A stretch of 45,802 bases of DNA from Bondarzewia mesenterica (GCA_004802705.1 SGPL01000257.1:1-45802), one strand, 5' to 3'; shown: positions 21,689 to 33,626, counted from the stretch's first letter. Notes: generated by a model from the sequence alone, not told the origin. Translations and numbers: made by a program.

Positions 21689-23491
21689 CTATGCAGTTTC
21701 TCCTTCTTGCTCCTTCACTTCCTCCAGCTTATCCACGATGTCCTCGCTCGATACCCTGACATCCAACAGATCCGTCACTTTTGGTGTGGAAGCGGGCTCG
21801 GCTGGGTTCTCGCCTCCGCCGCCGGGTGGCACCACCCCTTCCGTGGGTGTTTCGGGCACGCTCTTAGGCTCGACCTTGCCATTGGTGAGGCGTCGAATGT
21901 CGGCTTCGGCTTTGGCGATGGCCTCGCCAGTGACGCGCGCCTGATTCGCCTCGAACCAGGCCTTCTTCTTTTTCAGATCCTCCACGACGCGAGGAACGTC
22001 CGCCGCGGACGCCGGTGGTGGGATGGACAACGAGAGGAGAGCGGAGAGCGTGGCAAAGGGGATGTTGAAGTTGTTGCTGCTGGTCTCCGAGGGCGCGTTG
22101 TTGCCGTTCGCCTTGGCGCCTCCCTTCTTTCCCTTCTTACCCTTGCCCCCCACGAAGTACGCCTCGTCATCCTGTCCTTTCTTTTTGCGCACGACCATGC
22201 CATCCTGGGGACCAGATTCGACTTTACGGATGTCCAGCTTTGGCTCGTCCGCGGACTCCTCCTTGGACGACGTTGACGTGATCGGTGCACTTTTGGACTT
22301 GCCGGAGAGGTAGTCGATGAGCGTTTGGCAGTCCTCGATCTGCACCTGGAAAGCAGGCTGTGAAGCCTCCTCGCGCAGGCGCTCCGCAACCTCCTTCTTC
22401 TTCTGCTCCTCCTCAAGAGCGCGTTGTGCACGTGTCCTCTCCGCACGCCTCGCCCGATCCTCGTTCACCTTGGCCCAGTACCGGTCGTTTGCCTCACGGT
22501 ATTGCTGAGCCAGATCGTGCTTCTCGTTAAAGAGGGAGTCAAGCTGAGATTGGAGCGCCGTCCGCTCATCAAAGAGCTTGTTGCGGCTGGCGTAGACTTT
22601 GTCGCTTTCCTTTTTCAACTCGTCGAGCTCACCCTTGATGGTGTCGTACCGGTCCGAAATGGCCTTGGACTCGGGATCGTCAAGCTGCTTTTTGAGCTCG
22701 TCGATGCGCGCGCGGTCTGCGTCGATAGCGTCGGATTCGGCCTGGAATCCTTCCACTGTCTTGCGAGCGCGCCTGGTTTGACTGATCTCCTGCAACGCCC
22801 TCTTCTCGTCAGCTAACTTCATGCTTCCCGACTCCACCTGCTTATCCAAATTCCTGCAATACGGTAACTCAGTCGACACGTGTCAGAGTTCTATAAAAAG
22901 TGACGCACTTGATGTGAGCATCCACGTCCTCAACGGTTCTGAAGGGTGTCTTGCTCCTGGCGGCCTGAAGATCTTTGATCTAGACAGAATTCATGAAGAA
23001 CCAATACTTAACGAAAGATGACATGACCGGCGTACCTTCTTTTGGATACCTTCTTGGAGGCTTTTGAGTTGTTCGTGCACTTTGTTTCGCGTCGTCTTGC
23101 CGCTGGACTGCTGTGCACGAAGGCCATCCAACTCGGCGCGAAGAGCATTGCGTCTGTCATTGCCTGTTCCAGACTTGGTAACAAGCGAGATTTTTTCTTT
23201 CACCGCCGACTGGCGAACGACCACACATTTAGCATAGTGCGACGGTGTGACGACGTCCGCCGTTTGAACGAGCCACGTACCACTTTTCGCCTGAAGCGCG
23301 TCAATCTCTCCTTTAATACGCTCCTGTTCCGCATCGTATACAGCCTTGTCGGGCTTTGCTGAACCTTGAGTCGGAATGGCATGTGACACGTCTGTACCCG
23401 CGCTGGTGGCAGCAACGTCGTTGGAGGGCGCTGCCTCCTTGGACTTCTTGCGGGTGATGCCAGCGGGCGCAGACTTTGTCTTACCGGACAT
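21689..23491 (-). CDS. BFR1: Nuclear segregation protein Bfr1 homologue (polysome/mRNP coiled-coil protein)
   Basis: Exon model 23491-23281, 23196-23036, 22979-22909 and 22853-21689, 535 residues. Long charged coiled coil with family blocks: RRNALRAELDGLRAQQ, KIKDLQAARSKTPFRTVEDV, DAHIKNLDKQVESG, MKLADEKRALQEIS, TVEGFQAESDAIDADRA, YREANDRYWAKVNEDRARR and VQIEDCQTLIDYLSGK. Yeast Bfr1 binds polysomes and mRNPs at the ER and affects secretion and ploidy. The tail has a Lys/Gly-rich GKGKKGKKGGAKANG segment. The first splice junction is uncertain: donor GTACGTGG after AAAAGTG with acceptor at 23197 keeps the frame, but the better-looking acceptor after TTCGCCAG does not. A one-base indel there cannot be excluded. 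Confidence 0.92.
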
Positions 23492-23769
23492 GATGAGTGA
23501 AAGGAGCGAAGAGGCTGAACAGCAAGGCGAGTTAATGAAAGTAAAGCGAAGTGGGGGCGAGACGCTACGTGGAAGACCGATTTAAGGGACAGGCCTATAG
23601 GTTCGTGAGAATTGTGGAGGCCTCCACAATCATGTCATTCCGGCATTTCATTCCGACGCCGTGGCAAGCAGCATCTCCAAGTTTTTCTAGTATGTCACAG
23701 TCCGCGCAAGTGAAAAAAGAAAAGCAATGATGCAGTAGTAACTGAGATATTGCAGACGATATCTGCTGA

Positions 23770-24507
23770 TCAGAAAATAACTTTCTGATCAAGCTTCTCC
23801 ACTTCTCGACAACATTCCTCGTACAGTTCTCGATAATCATCATCCTTACTCTCAGCGTCGCCCTCCTTCCGCTTCGCACTCCTTTTCTGATCAGGGCAGA
23901 CCATGACACAGCTTGTTGGCCGCTTCGTTGAACTTGCGTGTCCAAGTTCCTCTTTTGAAGTGACGAACACGTATGGTATTTGTGCCTCCTCGCTCATGAC
24001 AGGTAAATGAGAAATGATGTCGATCGGTGTGATGTCTGCAGCAAGCACCAGGAGTCTGCGACTGGTCAGCCCTCTCATAAGATGACTGGGAATTGTGCAG
24101 ACGGACGTACCCCTTCTCGCCCTTACGGATTCCTTTTGCTACCTCCTTGACACCTCTTTTGACCTGCCGTGCCTTCGATGCTGAAATGCAATGTAAAAAT
24201 CATCTGCATAAGGGGATGAGAAACGACTCCGAACAGACCTTTCTTGATCGTTTTATGCAACTTCTTCAGGAGTTTCTTCTGCGCCAGAGGATGCGCTATT
24301 GGAGATAGGTCTTCCAGAGGTATTGAGATCTCCTCTTTGACCTTCTTCGGTTTTTCTATATTCTGCAATAAGTTTTCATGAGCGCTGCTGTATTAAATCG
24401 CGTGTACCCGCACTGCTCACCTCAGTGCCAACCATCTCAATGTCCTCCACCTCTGCTGCTGGCTCAGTAACGGTCTTTTTCTTCTTCTCCGACTTGTCCT
24501 TGGCCAT
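23770..24507 (-). CDS. NHP2: H/ACA snoRNP core protein Nhp2 (L7Ae/L30e family)
   Basis: Exons 24507-24421, 24362-24239, 24180-24111 and 24055-23770 give 188 residues. Nhp2 binds H/ACA snoRNAs in the nucleolus as part of the pseudouridylation complex with Cbf5, Gar1 and Nop10. The protein has a Lys/Glu-rich N-terminal extension (MAKDKSEKKKKTV), then PLAQKKLLKKLHKTIKKASK, RQVKRGVKEVAKGIRKGEKG, LLVLAADITPIDIISHLPV and IPYVFVTSKEELGHA, with CVMVCPD of the L7Ae fold. The C-terminus carries an acidic, helical extension ending EKLDQKVIF, longer than in yeast Nhp2. Divergent from ELG1 with 226 bases between start codons. Confidence 0.95.
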
Positions 24508-24733
24508 CTTTTCCTTATGAGATATTTGTTCAGGAGTTAGGCAGCTAGCTGTTTTTCAGTCACTTGATTTTATGGCCGTTGTTTTTTGGGAGAAGAGATG
24601 TGCGTGTGACTGTTGGTACGTTGGTCACACGGTCACGAGCACGCGTTGACACTGCGTTGACGCGACGCGTCTAAATACTTCAACGTTCTGTGCTCTTGAT
24701 ACATCTTCTTCTCTTCTCAAACACCTCACAAGA
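24508..24733. promoter_or_regulatory. Divergent NHP2/ELG1 promoter with two MluI-box motifs
   Basis: ACGCGT occurs at 24641-24646 and 24665-24670, with TGCGTTGACGCG between them. In fungi ACGCGT (MCB) is the site of the MBF complex that drives G1/S genes. The boxes lie 64-93 bases before the ELG1 ATG, as expected for a replication gene. AAATAC at 24673 could serve as a weak TATA. Binding is inferred. Confidence 0.55.
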
Positions 24734-27700
24734 ATGGCTGAATCAAAACAGAGAGCGAATACTCGAAAACGTAAACAAATCACAGTACGCCACAACTTGA
24801 TCTAGAGACTTTTGGTGCAATGGTCTGATCTGGCACACTATCGCAACGGGATGCGGTGTGTAGAGCCTCGCAGGACAACGAACTCTTTTCGACAACTTTC
24901 TTACGCGGAATAAATCACATAATACTCGAGATGGAAATGTTCATAATGTGGAGACTCAGGCCTCAACAGAGCAAACAGCGGACACGGCACCAGAATCCAT
25001 CGCCGATGACCACTCAGACCATGACATCACAAATGCAGATACTCTGGATAACAGAGAGTCAAGTCCATTGACTGCACTTTCATCATCTCTGAGTGAGCAG
25101 CTTCCTCCTTCTTCTCCAGTTGCTGTAGAACAAGATGTAGGTGCGTATGTTCATGCTTACGCATATTGGTCTGTATGTGGTGTGCTGACATCAGAGGCAG
25201 AAGAGCAACAGCCCAAAAAGCTGCATCCTCTCTTCGAGAGGACCTCTTTTTTCCGTAGGAAAGGAGAACCTTTAGAAGCCACTTCCAAATTTTCCGACGT
25301 TATAGACATTACTGACGACGACACTCCTGTGCGTCGAAAGTCGAAACGACTCACAGCACCACAGTGTACCGACTCTACAGTAGTGCCTCACGGGATACAC
25401 CTGCCTTCATCCCCCGCTCCCACGCTATCTGACTCTACCATCACCAACGATGTCATCGAATTATCAAGTGACGACTCTGAACAGTCTCACATATTCATCG
25501 AGAACTCGCCAATCCGCCCGCGGCTACGTCCCTTTTTCAATCCTCCCCAGCTTCTTCACCCTTTCCTCCCTGTTCCATCGTCTGATTTATCCAACCCGAA
25601 GAAAAGGCGGAAATTATTGCATGAGGATCAATTTCTTCAAGCCGTATTCCCTGATGGTACATCTCAACACGTTCGTGGCCCTCAGAGTATCTACGTAGCC
25701 ACGTATCCTCCATTTGGCCGTCGCGACAAAGGAAAAGGACGCGCTGATACCTCTCCTACCGAACTTCCGTCGCTGGGCTTCCTTCGCTCGAAGTCGCCTT
25801 CGCCAGAGCCGTCTCTGGGCGGCTCTTCCGACAAGCCTCTGCCGTCTTCTCCATCCAGGAGTAGAGAAGACTTCGTGGCATCTATACCAGCATCTCATCG
25901 AACACTTTATCCTGCCATTTCCCGATTCTTCGACTCTCCATCATCTCATCATTCCTCAAACACTCGACATTCAGACCTTACGCAACTCTATTGGAACGAA
26001 AAGTGGCGACCTCGACGTGCTGTCGAAGTTCTGGGGAACGAGCAGAACGCGTGCTATCTTCGTGACTGGATGAACGCCCTACAATTACATTTCGACCAGC
26101 CTTCGGACAAGCCTTCGGGTTCGCAGAAGAGTAGTCAAGGCAGCCAGAAGTCCAAGGTGGGATCCCAATCAACCTCTCAGCGAAAGCGCAAGGCTGGACG
26201 CCCTGAGGTATTGCGGGAGGTCACACATAGTCGGAAAAGACAACGCTGTGATGAATTAGATTGGATCGTGGATGACGACGAGGTGTCGGCGGAAGAGCTA
26301 GGCTATTCCAGCGATGATGGACTGCATTCTTCCTCCTTCCAGAACAACGCGGAATTCTCTATTCCAAAGTCGTCACCAGAAAACATCAATCCTGTCCCCT
26401 CGAAACCATTCACGTTCGGCGGCAAAATTTGCAACACAATACTGCTCTCAGGTCCACCAGGAAGCGGGAAGACGGCGGCAGTATACGCTTGTGCAGAGGA
26501 GCTGGGTTGGGAGGTATTTGAGGTTTATCCTGGAATAGGGAAACGCAGCGCTGCTAATCTGGAAAATCTAATTGGCGATGTTGGGAAGAACCATCTGGTT
26601 CAACAGCCGCGATCACGGTTGGAAGGCGAGGTCTCCAACCCCGGAGGCAGAGATACTCTGCCTTCGAGTCCTGAAGGTTCCTCCACAGCACTCTCAGCTC
26701 GAGACAAAAAAATAAAGATGATTCGGAAACCTCCTCTGAAGCGCTTGCGGCGGAAAGCTCCAGAGGACGATTTAACTCAACTTATTGGAGACGAGCACGT
26801 CGTGGATGTCGCCCAGCTAGTTTCAAACACATGGGGCGCTTCGACAAGTGATGGAATGCAGACGGATGGAACATTCCGCCAGTCGATCGTTCTGTTTGAA
26901 GAGGTGGATGTACTCTTTAGGGAAGACATCGGTTTCTGGCCCGCCGTCGTTAAATTCATCAAGGAGTGCAAAAGGCCCGTGATCATGACATGCAACGGTA
27001 CGTTTTATGTATTTCTACAGATATGTTTTATGGAAAATTATCAACCTCTTGCTGTTCAGATCTTTCCTTGGTACCGACGGACGATCTTCCACTGCAAGAC
27101 ATTGTCACATTCATGCCTCCACCTCTCTCTGTGACCATCTCATACATCCAGAGTCTTTGTTTAGCGGAAGGTGGTATGGTTGACCGCGATGAATATCTTG
27201 ACTTCCTCGTAACATCTGATGGGACGAAACTTCCTACATGCCACGGCGCGCCCGTTGAGCTTTCGGACCATAGCTTGAATGAGGAGAAGACATATCCCTC
27301 CCTTGATCTCAGGCGAAGCATCAACCAGTGTCAATTGCTGTTTCCACGGTCTCCTGCGCCATCTCTCCCGTTTTACCTCATGATGTCCAACACAGACATC
27401 GAAGCTCTCATGGACACTGCTCCCGACCAACCTGCAGAAGTTTTGAATGCATCCGCAGTGGTTGATCTGCAGACATCACTGGACGCGCTCCGTCTGCTCG
27501 AGCGAGGGCAGGACACACTCTCGCTATTGGATGCATATCTCATGCCATCGCGACGGTTCATCGTCGAGGTTTCTGAAGATCTTTCGAATAGTCAGATTGG
27601 GTATATCTCTCTTGAGCCTGTTTCGAGAATTGACTTGCCGGTTGATTCCGAATCCTACACCCACGATATCCAAATAGCCGGTGTTATCATTGGAAGATCG

Positions 27701-28024
27701 CCGAAGGTCGTCAAGGGCAACTATATCTCGAATGTGTTGAACGATACGTTGTTGCGACCAGCTGACGAGCCATATCAAACTCAAATGCAGTATGCACTGG
27801 GAAGAATGGTGCCACGGGTTGTGTTCCTCCTGCATCAACATATTGTACACCTCGACTACGAGCCGTGGATCAGGTACATGGTGAAGGTAGACGAAGAAGA
27901 CATGGCGAGCAAAACAACAGTGGGGAGGCAGACGAAAAATAGCCGAGGAAGGGATTTCAGATTTCTAGACATGGACGAGGAGAAAAAGGGTATTCTGTCG
28001 CGGACAGGGTTCGGTATTTATTAG
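24734..28024 (+). CDS. ELG1: Elg1/ATAD5-type AAA+ clamp-unloader large subunit
   Basis: Exons 24734-24784, 24960-25140, 25195-26997 and 27060-28024 give 999 residues. Elg1 replaces Rfc1 in an RFC-like complex that removes PCNA from chromatin after replication. The N-terminus is disordered and Ser/Pro-rich, with DVIDITDDD and NDVIELSSDDSEQ, acidic hydrophobic patches like SUMO-interacting motifs. Before the ATPase core is LYWNEKWRPRRAVEVLGNEQ; Walker A GPPGSGKTAAVYACAEELGW is near residue 497, then EVYPGIGKRSAANLENLIGD, and Walker B SIVLFEEVDVLF near residue 640, followed by FIKECKRPVIMTCND. The clamp-loader C-terminal region follows and the protein ends SRTGFGIY. Intron 2 (25141-25194) is 54 bases without an in-frame stop, so its retention would not break the frame. 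All junctions are GT-AG. Confidence 0.93.
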
Positions 28025-28227
28025 TACGAAGACTGGTATGAATTGTATAGAAATCAGGCATACTAAAGGACCGAAGGAAAATGAATTTATCCATATTTGA
28101 CATCGTGGGGGCGCACGTGAGAGAAGTGTTTGGCCACGTTGTGACGATGGTTATGTTTTCATTCAGCTACCGGTTCAGTAAGGGCTAACCAAAGGCTCCT
28201 TCTGCTTTCAATTCGACCGTGCACGAC
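28025..28227 (+). promoter_or_regulatory. Promoter of the bHLH gene, with E-box
   Basis: 203 bases between ELG1 and the bHLH start. CACGTG at 28114-28119 lies 109 bases before the ATG. The downstream protein carries the H-E-R residues that recognise this same hexamer, so self-regulation is possible. Confidence 0.4.
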
Positions 28228-30376
28228 ATGGTCGACAAAGACACCGATTCTGCCTTTTCATCTTATGTCCACAATGGGGACCTCTCGCTGAACGATCCTA
28301 ACGACCATTCTTCGAATAACAAGGTACCGTCTTCATCCAGTAACACCCACAGCTCCTCGGTCCCACCTCTTGCTCCACTCGAATATCTTCAGAGTCAGCG
28401 CAGAGGCTCCATAACAGACCCGTCTTTTCACACCAGCCTCAGCTCGTCCTCCCGACCAAGTAATCCCACCGCTGGTTCTTTCTCTATACCCTCTGACCTA
28501 CTTTCTACCCCTCACGGTTCTCCCTCAAAACGCGGTTCTGCTATATCTCATCCGACGTCCCCTCCGGCACCTGTAGGGGGCCCAGCAATGTCGACAGTCC
28601 CATCCCTTGACCGCTCACAGAATGCACCATCTTCGTCTGATGCATTTACCAGCACGCGCGTTACAACTACTTCCCCTCCCAAGGCATCGTTTGACACTGG
28701 CAATGCGTTTAGAGTGCCAGAAAGCGACCCTGCACAAGGTAACCTCTCGCTTTTCTGATCTCCCCTTAAATCTGTGAAAAAAATAACATCTCTTACGTAT
28801 GTATTTTGATAACACCCACAAACGATGTAGACGTCAATCCTGAACAGATCTCTGCGCAAACGCAGGCCGACGCGTCTGTTCGTCAAGAGCATATCAAGAG
28901 TGAGCTTCATTTATTGGACATCAGCGAAACTCTATAGACTCGGTTTCACTTCAGGTATCGCGCCTTCAGTCATTAGTCAAGGTACTCATGCACAAGCGCG
29001 TGGTCCTGGGTCACCATCACCATCGTCGAAACCTCATGGCACGAAACGCAAACTTTCGCATGACAGAAGCATGTCAATACCCGCTGGTGAGGATATCGAT
29101 CCGCAACTCATTGGTCCAGGTGTTCCCAGCACGGTCAATGTGGATATGGAAGGACCTGTTCCGAAGCGACGTGGCTCTTTGGCGGATACACAACGAAACC
29201 CAGGACTCAACACCTACGACCGTCGAAATTCTCTCGATGCTCGTGTTGCCCATGGCAGCCCGCAATGGTGGGGTAACGAAAGACGGGATTCGACGTCATC
29301 CATGTTCTCTAGCCCATCAATGGGTTATGGATCACCGGCGTTCTCCGCGGATTCGCCGCATGGTCGAACGCCTGGTGGAACGGCCACTTTCGCATGGCAT
29401 GCTACGCAAGCTCCTGACCAGCCCTCGTCCATGCACAATGAGGGCGACGCATCTGGGCCTGGACGACCGTTTGACCCTTCATCCGTACCGCCAATAACCA
29501 TGGTCTCCTCATTAGCTTTTAATGCCGACCGTCGAATGTCTGTGCCTACGAACCTCCCGTCCAATATGCCACCTGCCAACTCTACTACCGCACGGGTCTT
29601 GCGGTCGAGATCCCGGCCCCCCTCACGCAGCAGCCAGCTACGAGCCGGTGAATCTCCCCCAGCTGCCGGCACAAGCACTTCTGCGCTGCCGAGCGGTCGG
29701 GATGCTGATTCAGGCGAAGTTGCGTCAGGATCATCTACCCAAAACTTTCAATTATCTGCGAAGGAAGCGGGCACCACGCCTTACTCTCGTTCTCCTGAGC
29801 TACGGGTTTCGCATAAACTCGCCGAACGAAAAAGAAGAAAAGAGATGAGAGACTTGTTTGATGAACTACGGGACCAGCTACCTGCTGATCGGGGGATGAA
29901 GGCAAGCAAATGGGAAATATTGAGCAAAGGTAGGTCTTTTGACGGTGCGATGATGTACATAGTACCGGATGACAAACATTTCATCCTTGCTAGCTATCGA
30001 CTTCATCGTGCAATTGAAGCACAGCCATCAGGACATGGGTCGTGAAATCGAGATGTTGCGACACGAGCTGGATAGCATCCGCCAGGGTATTTCACCGTTC
30101 GGGACAGGTGGCCCACATCCCGTGATGTATGGACAGGGTCCTCACATCGTCCCGGGACACTACCCCCCGTCAAGCCGGCCCTGCCATGCCTCCTCCCCAA
30201 CCACCACAGGCGCCGTCACACCAGGCCCCCCCTCCACCTCCCCAAACGCTCTCCAGACCGTCGTCGTCCCAGAATGCGTTCTCTCCTGGATCCGGCCTTG
30301 TTGGCCCGCCGTCGCAAAATGGGAGTGCTCCCGTTGCGCCGGGAGACAAGACCGAGCCGCATTCATTGTAGTATGA
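28228..30376 (+). CDS. Basic helix-loop-helix transcription factor
   Basis: Exons 28228-28738, 28831-28899, 28955-29929 and 29994-30376, 645 residues as read. Long Ser/Pro-rich disordered N-terminus with repeated KRxGS/RRGS-type sites (SPSKRGSA, QRRGSITD, PKRRGSLAD), possible kinase targets. The bHLH domain is near residues 475-540: SHKLAERKRRKEMRDLFDEL, the loop with ASKWEILSK, and helix 2 AIDFIVQLKHSHQDMGREIE. The basic region has His5, Glu9 and Arg13, the combination that reads CACGTG. An intron splits loop and helix 2. The last 70 residues in this frame are odd (many Cys/Trp). Removing one C from the C6 run at 30163-30168 gives a Pro/Gln/Ser-rich tail ending APGDKTEPHSL, with its stop at 30369-30371, which looks far more natural. 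The ATG at 28228 is the first in frame. Targets are unknown. Confidence 0.88.
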
Positions 30377-31093
30377 TTTAATATATGCACGATGTGGTCT
30401 GCGATGCAAAGCAGGGTAGGACTGGTTCCTTTGGGCTCAATCTCTATACGTAGTTGTTGCTGGGCTCATCCATCATTGCAGCGTTGGACGTTTGGCTGGA
30501 TGCGGACCTTATCTAGCGGTTTGGGTGGTGCTAATATCATAACAAATCTATTGAAGATATCACAATATGTATAGGTCGATAAGCTGGCGAATACATAACT
30601 TGCGAGCAAGCGCGTAGTACGTTCGGGTCAGGAGGATTTCGGTCAAATTGTCGTTCTCGTGCCGCTTGCAGACATCAGTGGTAGTAATAGTATCCCCCCA
30701 ATCTCTTGCATAACCCCACGTCATTCATGACTTCTGCGCTTCCGTCATACAGAGAACATGCTGAAGTTGCATTGTAAAGATAAAGACAAGAATGAGATTT
30801 TGAAATATGATCTTATGTATGGCAAACGCTTTCAATGGTGTCCGCCAACGTAGCGTGCGGTCCACACGTTTTGGTATCCCGGGGTTCAGCTGTCCGCGCC
30901 TTCTTACAGGACCCACCAAAGTCGTACTGTGGTCACTATATGTAGTTTACACAGATCAAAAAAAATGTCTGTAATCGACGGGGAATGTTCAGCTTCTAAA
31001 GTACAACAATCCGCAAAACTGGCGCAACAAACAGAAACTACTAAATGACGATAGGGCAAAATAGATAATTTAATCCAACCATACTTTGATGGT
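30377..31093. other. Convergent intergenic region, no gene seen
   Basis: 717 bases between the 3' ends of the bHLH and TFG1 genes. It is AT-rich relative to the flanks, with an A8 run near 30958. No open frame has a recognisable domain. Presumably 3' UTRs and spacer. Confidence 0.5.
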
Positions 31094-33337
31094 TCACATG
31101 TCCGAGGATGAGGCCACTGGCGCTGCTGACCCTCCGCTGCGATACGCGCTCCGAAGGGCCAAAACCCCACCCCTAAGCTGCGCAACTTCCTTAATTAGCG
31201 CAGTGAACCTCATTTTCTTCTCCTCATCGCGCAGATACGGTTGGAAATGTAAGATGCAATCCCTGGTCGTAACACCGGGCGTGACCCGCAGCCAATCGAT
31301 AACAACACGGTCTTCAAGATCAATAGGCTTGCCATCCGGACCCAGGATTGGAGCAATGGCTTTGCGTTTCTTGGCCTTTGGTGGACCACCAGCTGTGGAC
31401 GGCGATGGTGCAATGACTGCTGCATCGGGCTCTTCTGTCGCCTTCCGTTTGTTGTTCGGTTTCGCAGGAACGGAAGGACTTGTGGCATGGCTACCAGACG
31501 CGCCGTTCGTCTGTCCAGGTGACGATGTCGACGGGCTGGTTGCGCGTGGCGCATCACCAAGAGCAGTTGACAAAACCAAGGGACTACCCGCACGAACACT
31601 ATTCGTCCCGATACTCTTCGGTTTCGGGGCCTTAGGGCTGGTCGCGCGTTTCGCAACAACTGCATGGCCACCATGATTAGGCACAGGAGAGGTTGCTCGG
31701 GAATCAGCATTAGAGCCAGTTCCAGGTTGAGACAATGGCGGGGGATTTGCCTGCGAAGGCGCCTGGGATCCAGAACGAGGAGTTTTAGTTCGCGAAGGCT
31801 GCACTTGCACAGCAGGCTCGTTAGATACAATGGGCTCTTCTTCTTCCTCCTCCTCCTCCTGAACGTAAACTTAGACATTATCCGACCGTGCCCAAAACAG
31901 ATTCACTCACCGAGCTCGCATAAGGATTCTTCTCCTCGTCACTGTCATACGCAGTATTCTTCTCGAGCTTGTTCACAAGCTTCTTCATTGCCTTGCCGGC
32001 ACCCGACAGCTCAACTTCATCCTCTTCGTCAGACTCATACATGCCATTGTCCCTTTGTTTGTTTGCTGTCATGTAGGCCCGTTGGAGTCGCTCCTAAAAT
32101 GAAATGTCAGATCTCATCATCGATTCAAATGAAAACTTTAACTTACTTCCATATCCTTTGCAATATCATCTTCCTCCTCTTCCGGGTTCACCTTCTCTTC
32201 GTCGTCCGCAAAGTCTTCTTGATAGGGTACTTCGTCATAATCCGCATCCGCACCCAAATCTCTTTGCCTTCGTCGCTGAGATCCTGCATCCTCGTCCTCG
32301 TCTCCAAACAATGATTCAGAACCGGTAACCACCGTCCGTAATCTCCGTCCACCAGGACCCAGACTCTGTCCTACAGAGGAATCTCCTGAGAGCCCAGTAC
32401 TATCAGCCTCTGCCTTGAAGAGTGCGGAAGTCGCGGCGGAAGGGCCTTGTCCATTGCGTTTATGCAAGAGCCAACGCTCGGGATCCTTATTTCTCTGTCT
32501 CATCGCCATCTTCATGCATTTTGTACAATTAATGGTGCACGGGGCAGGTCGAGAATTATTACTCACCAAAGATTCTGCTTCTTCCAAATCCGGAATGTGA
32601 TAATTCGGTTTTTTCTGAAATTTGTACCAGCGATGAGCTGGAACAAACTTGAAGGTATTGTTCGAAGCCGGCATGAAAAACGCCTGCGTCTTTGCCTTGG
32701 CCACTTCCTCCATCGATGCCACCCACACTTCCTCACCTCTGGCATCCTCTATCACCCATGGGTATCGCTCCTCTTTTCGTAGCTGCCGCGTCTCCTCCGG
32801 TAGTTTGAACACCTGCTTCGTCTTCTTCTGAAACTTCTTCTTCGCGCCCTGCGCCTTATCCTTCCCTTTTTCCTTCACATTGGACGAGTCAGAGCTGTCC
32901 GGATGAATGGGTTTACCTTCCGCATCAACCATAACAATTCTCCCATCCATTCCAATAACAGGCTTCCCATCTGGACCCATCATCGCGCCCATAGCTTTAA
33001 CAGCAGCACCATTGCTGCCGTCTACAGCACTGTTAGAGCGTCGGAGCTCCTTTCTGTTAAGTTTTACCGGAGCAGACCAGGTCAAGATATCGGCCGGTTT
33101 GCGCGAGTCGAACTTCATAACGTCGTACTTCCACCCATTCAGGCAGGAAGATACAAGCTTGTACTCGTCGTAAGGCTCCTCCGGCCATTTGATATCGTCT
33201 GTTTGTGCTTTCTGAATTGGCGTTGCCTCTGATATAGGAATCTTCGGTGGCACAGGACGTGGGGGTGGCATAGTTTTGTTCTGTCCCTTCTTTGGCTTGG
33301 GATGAAAGAGCAGTGAAGAACCGGGAGTGGGGGCCAT
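31094..33337 (-). CDS. TFG1: Transcription factor IIF alpha subunit (Rap74/Tfg1)
   Basis: Exons 33337-32567, 32509-32147, 32093-31911 and 31858-31094, 693 residues. TFIIF binds RNA polymerase II and promotes start-site selection and early elongation. The N-terminal dimerisation region is recognisable (LVSSCLNGWKYDVMKFDS, RYPWVIEDARGEEVWVASME, FKFVPAHRWYKFQKKPNYHI, QRNKDPERWLLHK). A long acidic and Ser/Pro-rich linker follows, with an E8 run encoded at the exon 3/4 junction and repeated ATSP sites. The C-terminal winged helix contains VIDWLRVTPGVTTRDCILHF and EEKKMRFTALIKEVAQL, the FCP1/polymerase-contact domain. Intron 1 (32566-32510, 57 bases) has no in-frame stop; I removed it because EEAESL then joins directly to MAMRQRNKDPERW as in the family. 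The start is at 33337, although TTGTGCATC just upstream is also in frame. Confidence 0.95.
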
Positions 33338-33626
33338 GATGCACAAGTAAGTTGGGCAATAAACGACACAGCTGTTGCACGCTCTAGCTGAAATTTTAGA
33401 AGAGTAGACGAGAGAGCGAGCTGGTTTCAGTGAATGCTTGGGCTGGCCGCTTTGTAATCGCGCTGCTAGAGTAATACTAACAGGCCACGAATCTTCCAGC
33501 TCCGCTTCAATATACCATCACGTGATCGTTCCTGGACGCGTCTTTTCTACGAGCCTTGCGCCGTCGACGTCCTTAATAGTTACTTCCGAAACATCACTCC
33601 TCACCGTACTCTCAACGAGCTTTGAC
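33338..33626. promoter_or_regulatory. Divergent promoter of TFG1 and the coiled-coil gene
   Basis: 289 bases between the two start codons. The palindrome TCACGTGA at 33518-33525 contains an E-box core and lies about 100 bases before the coiled-coil gene ATG. Factor use is inferred. Confidence 0.4.
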
